Under the pieces are notes generated by a model. It worked only from the letters and a program-made list of their open reading frames with translations. It had not been told where the DNA came from and did no database searches. Source: an uncultured Anaeroplasmataceae bacterium (GTDB taxonomy: Bacteria; Bacillota_I; Bacilli_A; Acholeplasmatales; Anaeroplasmataceae). From it: DNA of 11,013 nucleotides. The DNA is taken from the NCBI GenBank assembly GCA_934229535.1, contig CAKQDS010000043.1:1-11013 (forward strand), given 5' to 3'. Numbering within the stretch: position 1 is the first letter of the stretch; every line of letters begins with the position of its first letter. This document shows positions 1 through 6,808 of the stretch, piece by piece. The translations under genes and the position numbers were made by a program.

Positions 1-2
1 TA

Positions 3-968
3 TGTCAACAAAATATGCACTTTTTTGATTATCAAGCAAATGTTTATAAAGAAATACGTAAGGATGCAATGTATGTAGGATTATATTATAGTTATGCTGA
101 AGAAAAGAATGTAAAGAATATGATTAAAGATTATCCAAACACAACCCATTACACATACGCTATTAGTTATGATGAACACATTACGAATGCTGATTATAAA
201 AAATATTATTTTTCTGATAAACAATTTTTAATTGATGGAATTGCGACAAGTGGTTATTGTACTAAGTGTAATATAATAATTCAAAGAGATGAATATAATT
301 ATACAAATGATTATGAATTAGCTAAAGAAAATAATTATACATATATAGAATTATATGGACCAAGTATGACTTCAGGTGGAACACCACAAACTAACGAAGA
401 AATAAATCAAAGAAAGGTTCTATATAAATATTTACCTAATTTCAATGATGAAGCATTAACTTGGAATGAAGAATATGATTTTACAAGTGTTTATATAGGT
501 AAGAAGAAGGACTTGTTAAAAATCAAATTAAATCCTGAAAATTACTCATACATTGAATATGGATATAAGGAAAGACAACTTTTATATCAATTAGATAATG
601 GTGAGAAAATAATTTTATCACTTGGATATATACCAATTTTATTATCAATAATATTAGTATTTATTTCTTATAATTTTTTAGTTGTAACAGAAGGATATGA
701 TAATAAAATAAAAAGATTATTAGGAATGAAGAGATTTAAGTTCTTTATTTCTAAAATAAAAGAAGGGTTAATTATATATTTTATTCCTTTAATAATAGGA
801 TTAATTATATCAGGAATATATTCAATAATAAAATTTAAAGCTGGCTATAGCCTTATAGCACTAGCATTAATATGTGGATTAACATTAATTTTATTAATTA
901 TTATTGCCCTGTTACAATTAAAGAAGACTTATAATGGTAATTTAATAATAAAGAAGGGAACTATTTAA
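3..968 (+). CDS. FtsX-like ABC transporter permease, C-terminal part (5' end outside window)
   Basis: The frame is open to the left edge (codons for C-Q-Q-N precede the first ATG at 15), so the gene is taken as 5'-truncated rather than starting at 15. Counting from that ATG, about 195 hydrophilic, Tyr/Asn-rich residues look like an extracytoplasmic domain. Three hydrophobic segments follow at about 199-224, 241-264 and 268-292, joined by a basic cytoplasmic loop (KIKRLLGMKRFKFF). Soluble domain, TM, basic loop with an 'R/K-LLG' motif, TM, TM is the arrangement of the C-terminal half of MacB/FtsX-type permeases, which work with an ABC ATPase in peptide or lipid export, or in antibiotic sensing. 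No ATPase is in view. Isoleucine is written with ATA much more often than in the downstream genes, which suggests a different origin. Fold assignment is reasonably sure; substrate unknown. Confidence 0.6.
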   Translation, partial: CQQNMHFFDYQANVYKEIRKDAMYVGLYYSYAEEKNVKNMIKDYPNTTHYTYAISYDEHITNADYKKYYFSDKQFLIDGIATSGYCTKCNIIIQRDEYNYTNDYELAKENNYTYIELYGPSMTSGGTPQTNEEINQRKVLYKYLPNFNDEALTWNEEYDFTSVYIGKKKDLLKIKLNPENYSYIEYGYKERQLLYQLDNGEKIILSLGYIPILLSIILVFISYNFLVVTEGYDNKIKRLLGMKRFKFFISKIKEGLIIYFIPLIIGLIISGIYSIIKFKAGYSLIALALICGLTLILLIIIALLQLKKTYNGNLIIKKGTI

Positions 969-987
969 TTTGGATAGTTCCTTTTTT
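957..987 (+). terminator. Intrinsic terminator of the permease gene
   Basis: GGAACTAT (957-964) pairs perfectly with ATAGTTCC (974-981) over a 9-base loop, followed by six T (982-987). The stop codon TAA (966-968) lies in the loop, so the stem begins inside the coding sequence. It separates the permease from the thioesterase operon. Confidence 0.88.
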
Positions 988-993
988 GAGTTA

Positions 994-1027
994 TTCAATT
1001 TATTTTCTCTTTTAAATATGATAAAAT
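994..1027 (+). promoter_or_regulatory. Probable weak promoter for the thioesterase operon
   Basis: An A/T-rich -10 region (TATGAT at 1017-1022, overlapping TAAAAT at 1022-1027) lies between the upstream terminator and the thioesterase start. The best -35 for TATGAT is the poor TTCAAT (994-999) with a 17-base spacer. The string ATGATAAAATAG here resembles the gmk promoter -10 region (GTGATAAAATAG). A promoter is expected because a strong terminator lies just upstream, but its exact placement is uncertain. Confidence 0.4.
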
Positions 1028-1047
1028 AGGTGTGAGGTTATAAAGAT

Positions 1048-1785
1048 ATGGAAGAAATGTACTTTGAAAAGAAATATGTGCTTAGAACATCTGATTTTGA
1101 TTTTAAAGATAAAATTAGAATATCTGCTATTTTGGATTTAACACAAAGCATTGCGGGGCTTCATGCTGATATGCTTGGTGTTTCCTACGAGGAATTAAAA
1201 GCAAAGGATATGTTTTGGGTTATTTCTGGATTAAGATTTACTTTAAAAAGAAATCCTAAGGCCGATGAAGAAATAACAGTTAAAACTTGGCCATTAAAGT
1301 CAGTTGGAGCTAGATTTATAAGAGACTGTGTATTTACTGATAAAGATGGTAATGATATCATTTTAGTTGAAACTACTTGGATTGTAATTACCATTGATCG
1401 AAAAATTGTTAGACCAGCAAATGTGAGATTTAATTCGACAAATTATTTTGATAAATCTCTATATAATGATAATATGCCAAAAATTTGCTTCGACGAAAAC
1501 AAAAAATATAACTTTAATTCCCATATTGTTAGAAATTCCGACCTTGATCATAATGGTCATATGAATAATGCTAAATATGGTGATTTGATTTTAGATATTT
1601 TTGCGCCTACAGCAAATATTAAATCATTTGTTATTAATTTTAATCATGAGGCATTGAAGGGAGAGGAAATAAAAACATATTATTATATGGATGAAAGAGA
1701 AAATGGTACTTATTATTTTGAAGGGGTAAATGAGGATAGAAAATTTTATACAGCTATGCTAGAAATGGAGATTAAAGATGAATAA
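1048..1785 (+). CDS. Acyl-ACP thioesterase (FatA/FatB-like double hotdog)
   Basis: Encodes 245 aa, the usual length for bacterial acyl-ACP thioesterases (Pfam Acyl-ACP_TE), which release free fatty acids from acyl carrier protein in the cytoplasm. An N-terminal hotdog spans about 5-128 (helix ILDLTQSIAGLHADMLG, then FWVISGLRFTLKRNP). The second hotdog carries DLDHNGHMNNAKY at 165-177. This matches the family active-site pattern D-x-N-x-H-(V/M)-N-N, giving D167, N169 and H171 as catalytic candidates, with E201 (NHEALKGEEI) a plausible fourth residue. The ATG at 1048 is preferred over the in-frame ATG at 1057 because GTGAGG (1032-1037) sits 10 bases before it. The stop overlaps the next gene in ATGAATAA, indicating translational coupling. 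Acyl-chain preference cannot be read from the sequence. Confidence 0.9.
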   Translation: MEEMYFEKKYVLRTSDFDFKDKIRISAILDLTQSIAGLHADMLGVSYEELKAKDMFWVISGLRFTLKRNPKADEEITVKTWPLKSVGARFIRDCVFTDKDGNDIILVETTWIVITIDRKIVRPANVRFNSTNYFDKSLYNDNMPKICFDENKKYNFNSHIVRNSDLDHNGHMNNAKYGDLILDIFAPTANIKSFVINFNHEALKGEEIKTYYYMDERENGTYYFEGVNEDRKFYTAMLEMEIKDE

Positions 1786-3088
1786 TACTAAGGAATTACT
1801 TAAATTTATACAAGAAAGTCCAACATGCTTTCATGCAATTAAAAATATTTGTGATATACTTGATCAAGCAAATTATGAATTATTAATGGAAAATGAGCAT
1901 TGGAATTTAGTTAAGGGTGGAAAATATTATGTTGTGAGAAATCAATCATCAGTTTTAGCCTTTACAATTCCAAATAATTTAGATAATCTATCTTTTAATA
2001 TTAGTGCTTCACATAGTGATTCGCCAACATTCAAAATTAAACCTAATTTTTCTTTGGAAAGTGTTAATTTTTATCAGGAATTAAATACTGAGGTTTATGG
2101 TGGACCAATTATTTCAACCTGGATGGATCGTCCTTTAGGCGTTGCCGGTAGAGCAATTGTTCATGCTTCTGATACAATTAGTACAAAGCTTGTTAAGATT
2201 GATAAGGATTTATTAATTATTCCTCATATAGCACCTCATGTTGCTAGTGAAAATCTTAATGGTGCTAAATATAATCCGCAAATAGATATGCTACCTTTAA
2301 TATCAACTAAAGATCAAAAATGTGATTTAAATGATATTATTGCAAGTACTATTAATGTTAAAAAAGAAGATATTATTGCTTCTGATTTATTCTTATATGT
2401 TCGTGATAGAGGCCATGTTTTAGGTCTTGATGATGAATTTATTGCTGCACCTCAGCTTGATGATTTGGCTTCTGCCTTTGGTTGTCTTAAGGGCTTTGTT
2501 TCTGCTTCAAATGAAGCAAGTATTAATATTTATGCCTGCTTTGATAATGAAGAGGTAGGAAGTAGAACTAAGCAAGGAGCAGGCTCTAAATTCTTAGCTG
2601 ATACAATTAGCCGTATTGGTGATGCCTTAAAGCTTAGTGCTACAGATATTTCTTGTGCGCTTGCCAATTCATTTATTGTTTCAGCAGATAATGCTCATGC
2701 TGTTCATCCAAATCAACCCGGAAGAACGGATGCTAAAAACAATGCTTTATTAAATCATGGTATTGTTATTAAATATAATGCTAATCAAAGCTACACAACT
2801 GATGCTATTTCAAGTGCTTATTTTGAAACAATTTGTAAAAATGCTTCAGTTCCTTATCAAAGATATACTAATAGAAGTGATGTAAGAGGTGGCGGTACTC
2901 TTGGTGCTATTTCAACCTCACAGGTAAGCATTAATAGTGTGGATATTGGCCTACCACAGCTTGCAATGCATTCAGTTATGGAAACTGCAGGAAGTAAGGA
3001 TGTTTCTTATTTAATTAAAGCAATGGATGAATTTTATTCATCTCATTCAACATTATTAGTTAACGGATGCTATAAAATTGAAAAATAA
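1778..3088 (+). CDS. apeB: M18 family aspartyl aminopeptidase
   Basis: Encodes 436 aa, a normal length for M18 metallo-aminopeptidases (DNPEP/ApeB type). These are cytoplasmic two-zinc enzymes that remove N-terminal residues, often acidic, from peptides. Family blocks are intact and in order: SASHSDSPTFKIKP (H79, first metal ligand), YGGPIISTWMDRPL (about 107-120), DDEFIAAPQLDDLASAF (bridging Asp at 228/229), FDNEEVGSRTKQGA (E258/E259, general base and metal ligand), VSADNAHAVHPN (D304, H307, H310), DVRGGGTLGAI, and LPQLAMHSVMETAG (H398). All expected ligands are present, so the enzyme should be active. Its ATG overlaps the thioesterase stop by 8 bases, with GGAG at 1767-1770 as ribosome binding site. 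True substrate preference is not evident, so the symbol is by family. Confidence 0.93.
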   Translation: MNNTKELLKFIQESPTCFHAIKNICDILDQANYELLMENEHWNLVKGGKYYVVRNQSSVLAFTIPNNLDNLSFNISASHSDSPTFKIKPNFSLESVNFYQELNTEVYGGPIISTWMDRPLGVAGRAIVHASDTISTKLVKIDKDLLIIPHIAPHVASENLNGAKYNPQIDMLPLISTKDQKCDLNDIIASTINVKKEDIIASDLFLYVRDRGHVLGLDDEFIAAPQLDDLASAFGCLKGFVSASNEASINIYACFDNEEVGSRTKQGAGSKFLADTISRIGDALKLSATDISCALANSFIVSADNAHAVHPNQPGRTDAKNNALLNHGIVIKYNANQSYTTDAISSAYFETICKNASVPYQRYTNRSDVRGGGTLGAISTSQVSINSVDIGLPQLAMHSVMETAGSKDVSYLIKAMDEFYSSHSTLLVNGCYKIEK

Positions 3089-3389
3089 ATATTTTGATTA
3101 TGATCTAGCTATGCGTTATTTGGCCAATAATGAAGCAATCTTTAAAAAGGTAGTAATCAAATTTTTAGATAATTATAAAAATTTCTTAAATGAAATTGAA
3201 GAAAACACTTATGATAAAATACATAGCCTTAAGGGAATAACTCTTAATCTAGGTGCGGAAAACCTATATTATTGTTCTCAGCAGGTTTTGGATAGCATAA
3301 AAAAAGGCGAAGATTTTGATCTTCAAGCCTTTAAGTATTGTTTCAATATGACCTATAATGAATTAAAGGCATTTATAGACGAAAATTAA
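3078..3389 (+). CDS. Stand-alone Hpt (histidine phosphotransfer) domain protein
   Basis: Encodes about 103 aa that are almost wholly helical. The segment IHSLKGITLNLGAENLY (48-64) matches the Hpt phospho-acceptor motif H-x-L-K-G-x-x-x-N-L-G-A, making H49 the likely phosphorylated residue. Hpt proteins pass phosphate between receiver domains in His-Asp relays in the cytoplasm; no kinase or receiver partner is in the window. The start is uncertain. The longest reading begins at TTG (3078), inside the end of the aminopeptidase gene, with only a weak GGAT upstream. The next ATG (3111) has no visible Shine-Dalgarno and would cut the first helix. Translational coupling to the aminopeptidase is likely. 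The 3' end overlaps the oppositely directed methyltransferase gene by 27 bases. Confidence 0.72.
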   Translation: MKNKYFDYDLAMRYLANNEAIFKKVVIKFLDNYKNFLNEIEENTYDKIHSLKGITLNLGAENLYYCSQQVLDSIKKGEDFDLQAFKYCFNMTYNELKAFIDEN

Positions 3390-4070
3390 TCTTTCGTCGC
3401 CTTCTAGATAATCATCATTAAAATCACCTGATTTTTTGATTATAGAGAATCCTTCAATATTTAGCTTTTCTAAGTCATAATAATATTCATAATAATTTTC
3501 TTTAAGGGTAACAGAATCAAGCTTGTCATATATTTCAATATTATGAACTAGGCTTAAATCTGTTACCTTTTTTGTTTTCCAAACTAGCTTATAGGTTTGG
3601 AAATCTTTAATGATTTCATTATTAATATATTCATCTAGCATGGCTAAAGAAAAGACATCACAAATGAATATTCCACCCTTATTTAAGTGCTTTTTTACAC
3701 AGTTAAAGGTTTTAATAACTAATTCTTCGTTTTGTAAGAAATTAATTGAATCGAAGAAGCAGGTTATAACATCAAATTTTTCATTTAAATTAAAGTTTGC
3801 CATATCGTCTACATAAAAAGGAATATTTAGATGATTTATTTTGGCTTTTTCTTTAGCAATTTCAATTATTGATTCTGATAAATCAAGCCCTGATACATTA
3901 TAGCCTTCAAGCTTTAATAATATGGCTAGGGTTCCACTACCACAGGCTAAGTCGAGGATTTTCGAATCTTTATTTAAATATGGTTCGATAAATTCTAGCC
4001 ATAAATCATAATCGATTTCGGAAATGGCATCATCATAATAATAGGCAAATTTTTTGTATGCGTTATTCAT
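3363..4070 (-). CDS. Class I SAM-dependent methyltransferase (YqeM-like)
   Basis: Encodes 235 aa with a Rossmann-type methyltransferase core. The N-terminus has the FAYYYD...DYDLWLEF cap common in this group. Motif I is ILDLACGSGTLAILL (about 38-52), motif II is VSGLDLSESII (acidic Asp for the SAM ribose), the motif III region is FYVDDMANFNL, and motif IV is FDVITCFFDSINFL. It resembles the small methyltransferases annotated YqeM in Bacillus; the substrate (RNA, small molecule or protein) is not evident. Its ATG overlaps the TGA of the upstream rqcH-like gene in ATGA, so the two are co-transcribed and probably translationally coupled. Its 3' end overlaps the convergent Hpt gene. Confidence 0.8.
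   Translation of the reverse strand: MNNAYKKFAYYYDDAISEIDYDLWLEFIEPYLNKDSKILDLACGSGTLAILLKLEGYNVSGLDLSESIIEIAKEKAKINHLNIPFYVDDMANFNLNEKFDVITCFFDSINFLQNEELVIKTFNCVKKHLNKGGIFICDVFSLAMLDEYINNEIIKDFQTYKLVWKTKKVTDLSLVHNIEIYDKLDSVTLKENYYEYYYDLEKLNIEGFSIIKKSGDFNDDYLEGDERLIFVYKCL
3378..3398. other. Hairpin at the convergent gene junction
   Basis: GACGAAA (3378-3384) pairs perfectly with TTTCGTC (3392-3398) over a 7-base loop that holds most of the Hpt stop codon (TAA 3387-3389). It lies in the overlap zone of two convergent genes. Neither strand has a clear T-tract directly after the stem, so it is not a textbook terminator. It may act as a weak bidirectional terminator or a 3'-end stabiliser; no other terminator is visible at this junction. 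Confidence 0.5.
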
Positions 4071-5719
4071 TTTCTTACCTTCAATTCATTAATTTCGTCT
4101 TCATTTGGGTCAATATAAATAGTTTTTTCATGAGAAATACTTACAAAGCAAGCTCTTTTTCCCGGAATCTTTTTTATATAACGAACAAGGGTATAATTTA
4201 CAGGAACAGAAGAGGAATTTTTATAGGTTGAATAATAGGCAGCAATGCTAGCTGCAAGTCTTATTTCCTTTTCTGTTGCTAGAGCTAAATCCTTATTTAA
4301 TACAACGTGACTTCCTGGTGCATCCTTTACGTGAAACCATAAATCATTTGAATGAGCTAACTTATGAGTTAAATATTCATTTTGAATATTATTTTTACCA
4401 ACCATTATGTAGGTTTCTTCATCTAAATCATATGTTAAAATTTTAATTTTTTGTTTACGATTATTTTTCTTTAAGGAATCACGTAAATATTTACCATTTT
4501 TTAATTCTTCAGTAATTTCTACAATATCTGTTAAATCAGCATGCTCAATTTGATTTTTCAAAATTGAAAAATAAGCGATTTCTTCATCACAAATATTTTT
4601 TTGTTCCTCTAAATATTTTAATGAGGTTTTAAGCTTTTGGTATTTTTTATAAAAGCGTTTTGAATTTTCTAAAACATCATATTTAGAATCAAGATTAATT
4701 TTTGTTGTTTTGCTTTCATAATAATTAAAGACCTCAATATAATCAGCATGTAGCTTTAAATTGGGATAGCTTAGAAGAAGCTCACCCTTAATTTTGTAGC
4801 TATTTGCATCTAAGGCTATAATTTTATCTTGCTCAATTTTTCTAATTTTTTCTTGGTTCTTTTTTATTTGACGATTAACAAATGTTAATATATCATTTGA
4901 TTCTTGTTTGATTTTAGCTGATTTATCAATTTCATAATAATAATTTTCTAATAATAATGATAAAGAATCATAGCTCTTTATTATATTATTATCAAAGCTA
5001 GTATAATAAAAATCTGTTTGCCCATTTTGGTTTAAAAAGGTTGCAGGCTTATTTAAAGAATATAGGGCATCATAAAAGAATTTTGCAGGATTGATGCTAG
5101 AAATTGTAGGAATTGCTAGGGTTAGTGAAGCACCTTCAAAGGTGTTAACTATTTCCTTAGCATTAGTAATATCTTTAAATTTATCACAAATTTCTTCATA
5201 AGAAAGAAGATAAGGATTAATTTTGTTTTGAAGGTGAAAGCTATATTTAGCATTAGGTAAAATAATTCTTGCTGAATCAAGGCTTGCATCATGCTTTAGG
5301 GCTTCAATTATTGTGTAGTCATCATTACATAAGATGATATTAGAATAGCGTCCCATTATTTCACAAATTAATCTCTTTTTACATAAATCCTGAAATTCAT
5401 TAAACCCACTTAAATCAAGCTCAAGGATTCTATCATTAGAAATCATTTTAATATCAGTTAGCTTATAGCCTTCAATTTGTTTACGTAATACCATAGTAAA
5501 GGGCTTTGGCTTTAATACTGATTCATAGCTTTTATTTGCTAAATGAATTCTTGCATATGAAGATGAAAGGGAAATTAAAAGACTATAATTTTTGCCAAAT
5601 GTACGAAAATCAAGGAGGTAATCATTTTCACCTATTTGATTTATTTTATTTAATTTTCCACTGTTTATAACTTTTAATTCATCCATCATATGATGTAAAA
5701 ATATTCCGTCAAAGCTCAT
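4067..5719 (-). CDS. rqcH: RqcH/NFACT-family ribosome quality control protein (Rqc2/NEMF homologue)
   Basis: Encodes 550 aa with the full NFACT architecture. An NFACT-N domain begins at MSFDGIFLHHMMDEL and contains EIMGRYSN (120-127). A long charged helical region with coiled-coil character follows at about 256-305 and 351-395. The C-terminal NFACT-R (DUF814) domain carries DLWFHVKDAPGSHVVL (469-484). In Firmicutes this protein binds stalled 50S subunits and directs addition of C-terminal alanine tails that mark nascent chains for degradation. Older records call it a fibronectin-binding protein (FbpA/YloA). In Bacillus, yloA lies near gmk and rpoZ; here it sits next to them in opposite orientation, which supports the assignment. 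The ATG (5717-5719) has GGAGTG upstream and a clear promoter (TTGAAT-N17-TATAAT). It is slightly shorter than the 560-575 aa typical of Bacillus and staphylococcal homologues. Confidence 0.93.
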   Translation of the reverse strand: MSFDGIFLHHMMDELKVINSGKLNKINQIGENDYLLDFRTFGKNYSLLISLSSSYARIHLANKSYESVLKPKPFTMVLRKQIEGYKLTDIKMISNDRILELDLSGFNEFQDLCKKRLICEIMGRYSNIILCNDDYTIIEALKHDASLDSARIILPNAKYSFHLQNKINPYLLSYEEICDKFKDITNAKEIVNTFEGASLTLAIPTISSINPAKFFYDALYSLNKPATFLNQNGQTDFYYTSFDNNIIKSYDSLSLLLENYYYEIDKSAKIKQESNDILTFVNRQIKKNQEKIRKIEQDKIIALDANSYKIKGELLLSYPNLKLHADYIEVFNYYESKTTKINLDSKYDVLENSKRFYKKYQKLKTSLKYLEEQKNICDEEIAYFSILKNQIEHADLTDIVEITEELKNGKYLRDSLKKNNRKQKIKILTYDLDEETYIMVGKNNIQNEYLTHKLAHSNDLWFHVKDAPGSHVVLNKDLALATEKEIRLAASIAAYYSTYKNSSSVPVNYTLVRYIKKIPGKRACFVSISHEKTIYIDPNEDEINELKVRK

Positions 5720-5738
5720 AAATTATCACTCCATCACC

Positions 5739-5767
5739 ATTATAGCATTTTTTATTTGTATATTCAA
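5739..5767 (-). promoter_or_regulatory. Promoter of the rqcH-methyltransferase operon
   Basis: Read on the - strand: -35 TTGAAT (5767-5762), 17-base spacer, -10 TATAAT (5744-5739). The predicted start lies near 5732, giving a short leader of about 13 bases before the ATG. That would place the GGAG at the extreme 5' end of the mRNA. Confidence 0.75.
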
Positions 5768-5779
5768 ATTTTAAAAAAA

Positions 5780-5793
5780 GATAAGCGCTTACA
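5780..5793. promoter_or_regulatory. cre-like palindrome (candidate CcpA operator)
   Basis: GATAAGCGCTTACA matches the catabolite-response consensus TGTAAGCGCTTACA at 12 of 14 positions, including the full AAGCGCTT core. It lies 13 bases from the -35 of each divergent promoter (5762-5767 and 5806-5811), so a bound regulator could affect both. Whether this genome encodes CcpA is not known from the window. Confidence 0.5.
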
Positions 5794-5805
5794 CATTCTT
5801 TTCGG

Positions 5806-5833
5806 TTGATTTAAAATTAAAATGTGATAAAAT
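5806..5833 (+). promoter_or_regulatory. Promoter of gmk
   Basis: -35 TTGATT (5806-5811), 16-base spacer, -10 TAAAAT (5828-5833) within TGTGATAAAAT. The predicted start is near 5840. The ribosome binding site GAGGAAG (5854-5860) precedes the ATG at 5866. Confidence 0.65.
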
Positions 5834-5865
5834 AGTAGTAAATATAATTTAGCGAGGAAGTAGCA

Positions 5866-6483
5866 ATGAAACTAAATGATCGAGGCCTATTAGTAGTTTT
5901 ATCCGGTCCATCTGGTGTTGGAAAAGGAACAGTTCGAAAAGCATTATTTAATATGCCAAATCAAAATTTTGTTTATAGTGTATCAATGACCACAAGAAAG
6001 AAACGACCTGGTGAGGTTGATGGTGTTGATTATTATTTTGTTAGTCGTGAGGAATTTGAGGAGAGAATTGCGGCTGGAAAATTCTTAGAGTATGCTGAAT
6101 TTGTTGGAAATTATTATGGTACGCCTTTAGATAAGGTTGAAGAACAGCTTGATTTAGGTAAAGAGGTTATTTTGGAAATTGAGGTTGAAGGAGCATTACA
6201 GGTTAGAAAAAAATGTCCATCAGCAGTTTTAATTTTCCTTGTGCCACCTGGAAAGCAAGCCTTATATGATCGCTTAAAGAAGCGTGGTACTGAGCCTGAG
6301 GATGTTATTGCTGAAAGAATCGCTAAAGCAAATCGTGAATTTAAGCTTGCTCATATGTATGATTATATTGTTGTTAATGATGAGGTTATTAATGCTGCTG
6401 ATAGAATTATGGCCATAATTCGTGCTGAGCACGCTAAAACTGAAAGATCAATTCATAAATATATGAAAATGCTAAATGATTAA
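5866..6483 (+). CDS. gmk: Guanylate kinase
   Basis: Encodes 205 aa, the standard length for bacterial guanylate kinase, which phosphorylates GMP to GDP with ATP in the cytoplasm. The P-loop GPSGVGKGT is at 14-22. The GMP-binding region SMTTRKKRPGEVDGVDYYFVS (about 40-60) has the conserved T-x-R-x-x-R-x-G-E pattern and D-Y-x-F. ILEIEVEGALQVR gives the conserved acidic strand, and LKKRGTEP is the lid region. Nothing essential is missing. The order gmk-rpoZ is conserved across Firmicutes. The ATG at 5866 is supported by GAGGAAG 5 bases upstream. rpoZ follows closely but also has its own promoter. Confidence 0.97.
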   Translation: MKLNDRGLLVVLSGPSGVGKGTVRKALFNMPNQNFVYSVSMTTRKKRPGEVDGVDYYFVSREEFEERIAAGKFLEYAEFVGNYYGTPLDKVEEQLDLGKEVILEIEVEGALQVRKKCPSAVLIFLVPPGKQALYDRLKKRGTEPEDVIAERIAKANREFKLAHMYDYIVVNDEVINAADRIMAIIRAEHAKTERSIHKYMKMLND

Positions 6484-6485
6484 TA

Positions 6486-6514
6486 TTTACAAATTTAGGT
6501 TTTTTAGGTATAAT
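6486..6514 (+). promoter_or_regulatory. Promoter of rpoZ
   Basis: -35 TTTACA (6486-6491), 17-base spacer, -10 TATAAT (6509-6514): a near-consensus sigma-A promoter starting 2 bases after the gmk stop codon. The predicted transcription start is about 6520-6522, right at the first in-frame ATG of rpoZ. This argues that translation starts at the second ATG (6541). Confidence 0.8.
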
Positions 6515-6540
6515 ATTAAATGAAAGGATATGGATATATC

Positions 6541-6765
6541 ATGAAAAAGGTTGTTTATGATGGAATGCGTTATCCATCTATTGATGATTTATTAAACGTT
6601 ATTGATTCTAAATATAAATTAGCTATTTGTGCTGCAAAGCGTGCTAAGATTATTGAAGAGGAAAATTGGACATCAGCTGAAAATGCAATTTGTTGTAAGC
6701 CTGTTGGTCAAGCATTAGAAGAAATTCTTGAAGGCAAAACAATGATGACTTTTAAAAAGAACTAA
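6541..6765 (+). CDS. rpoZ: RNA polymerase omega subunit
   Basis: Encodes 74 aa from the preferred start. Omega binds the C-terminal tail of beta-prime and aids RNA polymerase assembly. The family signature is YPSIDDLLNVIDSKYKLAICAAKRAKII (about 10-37), including the A-x-x-A-A-K-R-A helix; the C-terminal KPVGQALEEILEGK fits the usual KPV..AL.EI..GK. A longer reading starts at ATG 6520, but the transcription start predicted from TTTACA-N17-TATAAT falls on that codon, so it could be used only as a leaderless start. ATG 6541 has AAAGGA (6523-6528) upstream and gives a typical omega N-terminus. Own promoter and terminator allow expression apart from gmk. Confidence 0.92.
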   Translation: MKKVVYDGMRYPSIDDLLNVIDSKYKLAICAAKRAKIIEEENWTSAENAICCKPVGQALEEILEGKTMMTFKKN

Positions 6766-6790
6766 AAAGAGTTTTCAAAACTCTTTTTTT
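6764..6790 (+). terminator. Intrinsic terminator of rpoZ
   Basis: AAAGAGTTTT (6766-6775) and AAAACTCTTT (6777-6786) form a near-continuous inverted repeat (practical stem with GAGTT/AACTC and a TTCAA loop) followed by a run of T to 6790. The stem begins at the rpoZ stop codon. uvrC has no convincing promoter of its own, so some read-through is probable. Confidence 0.8.
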
Positions 6791-6808
6791 CTATAATAAG
6801 GAGATTTT

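Noticed and set aside
1185..1394. ORF on the - strand inside the thioesterase gene
   Set aside because: Lies wholly within a well-supported gene, has no ribosome binding site or family resemblance.
3610..3816. ORF on the + strand inside the methyltransferase gene
   Set aside because: Antisense shadow of a gene with clear methyltransferase motifs; no start signals.
4067..5719. Secreted fibronectin-binding adhesin
   Set aside because: This is a legacy label for the family. There is no signal peptide or anchor, and the NFACT-N/NFACT-R architecture indicates cytoplasmic ribosome quality control.
6792..6797. TATAAT as uvrC promoter
   Set aside because: It abuts the AAGGAG ribosome binding site, so the transcript would begin at or after the site it needs. 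The -35 position reads GAGTTT within the rpoZ terminator stem.
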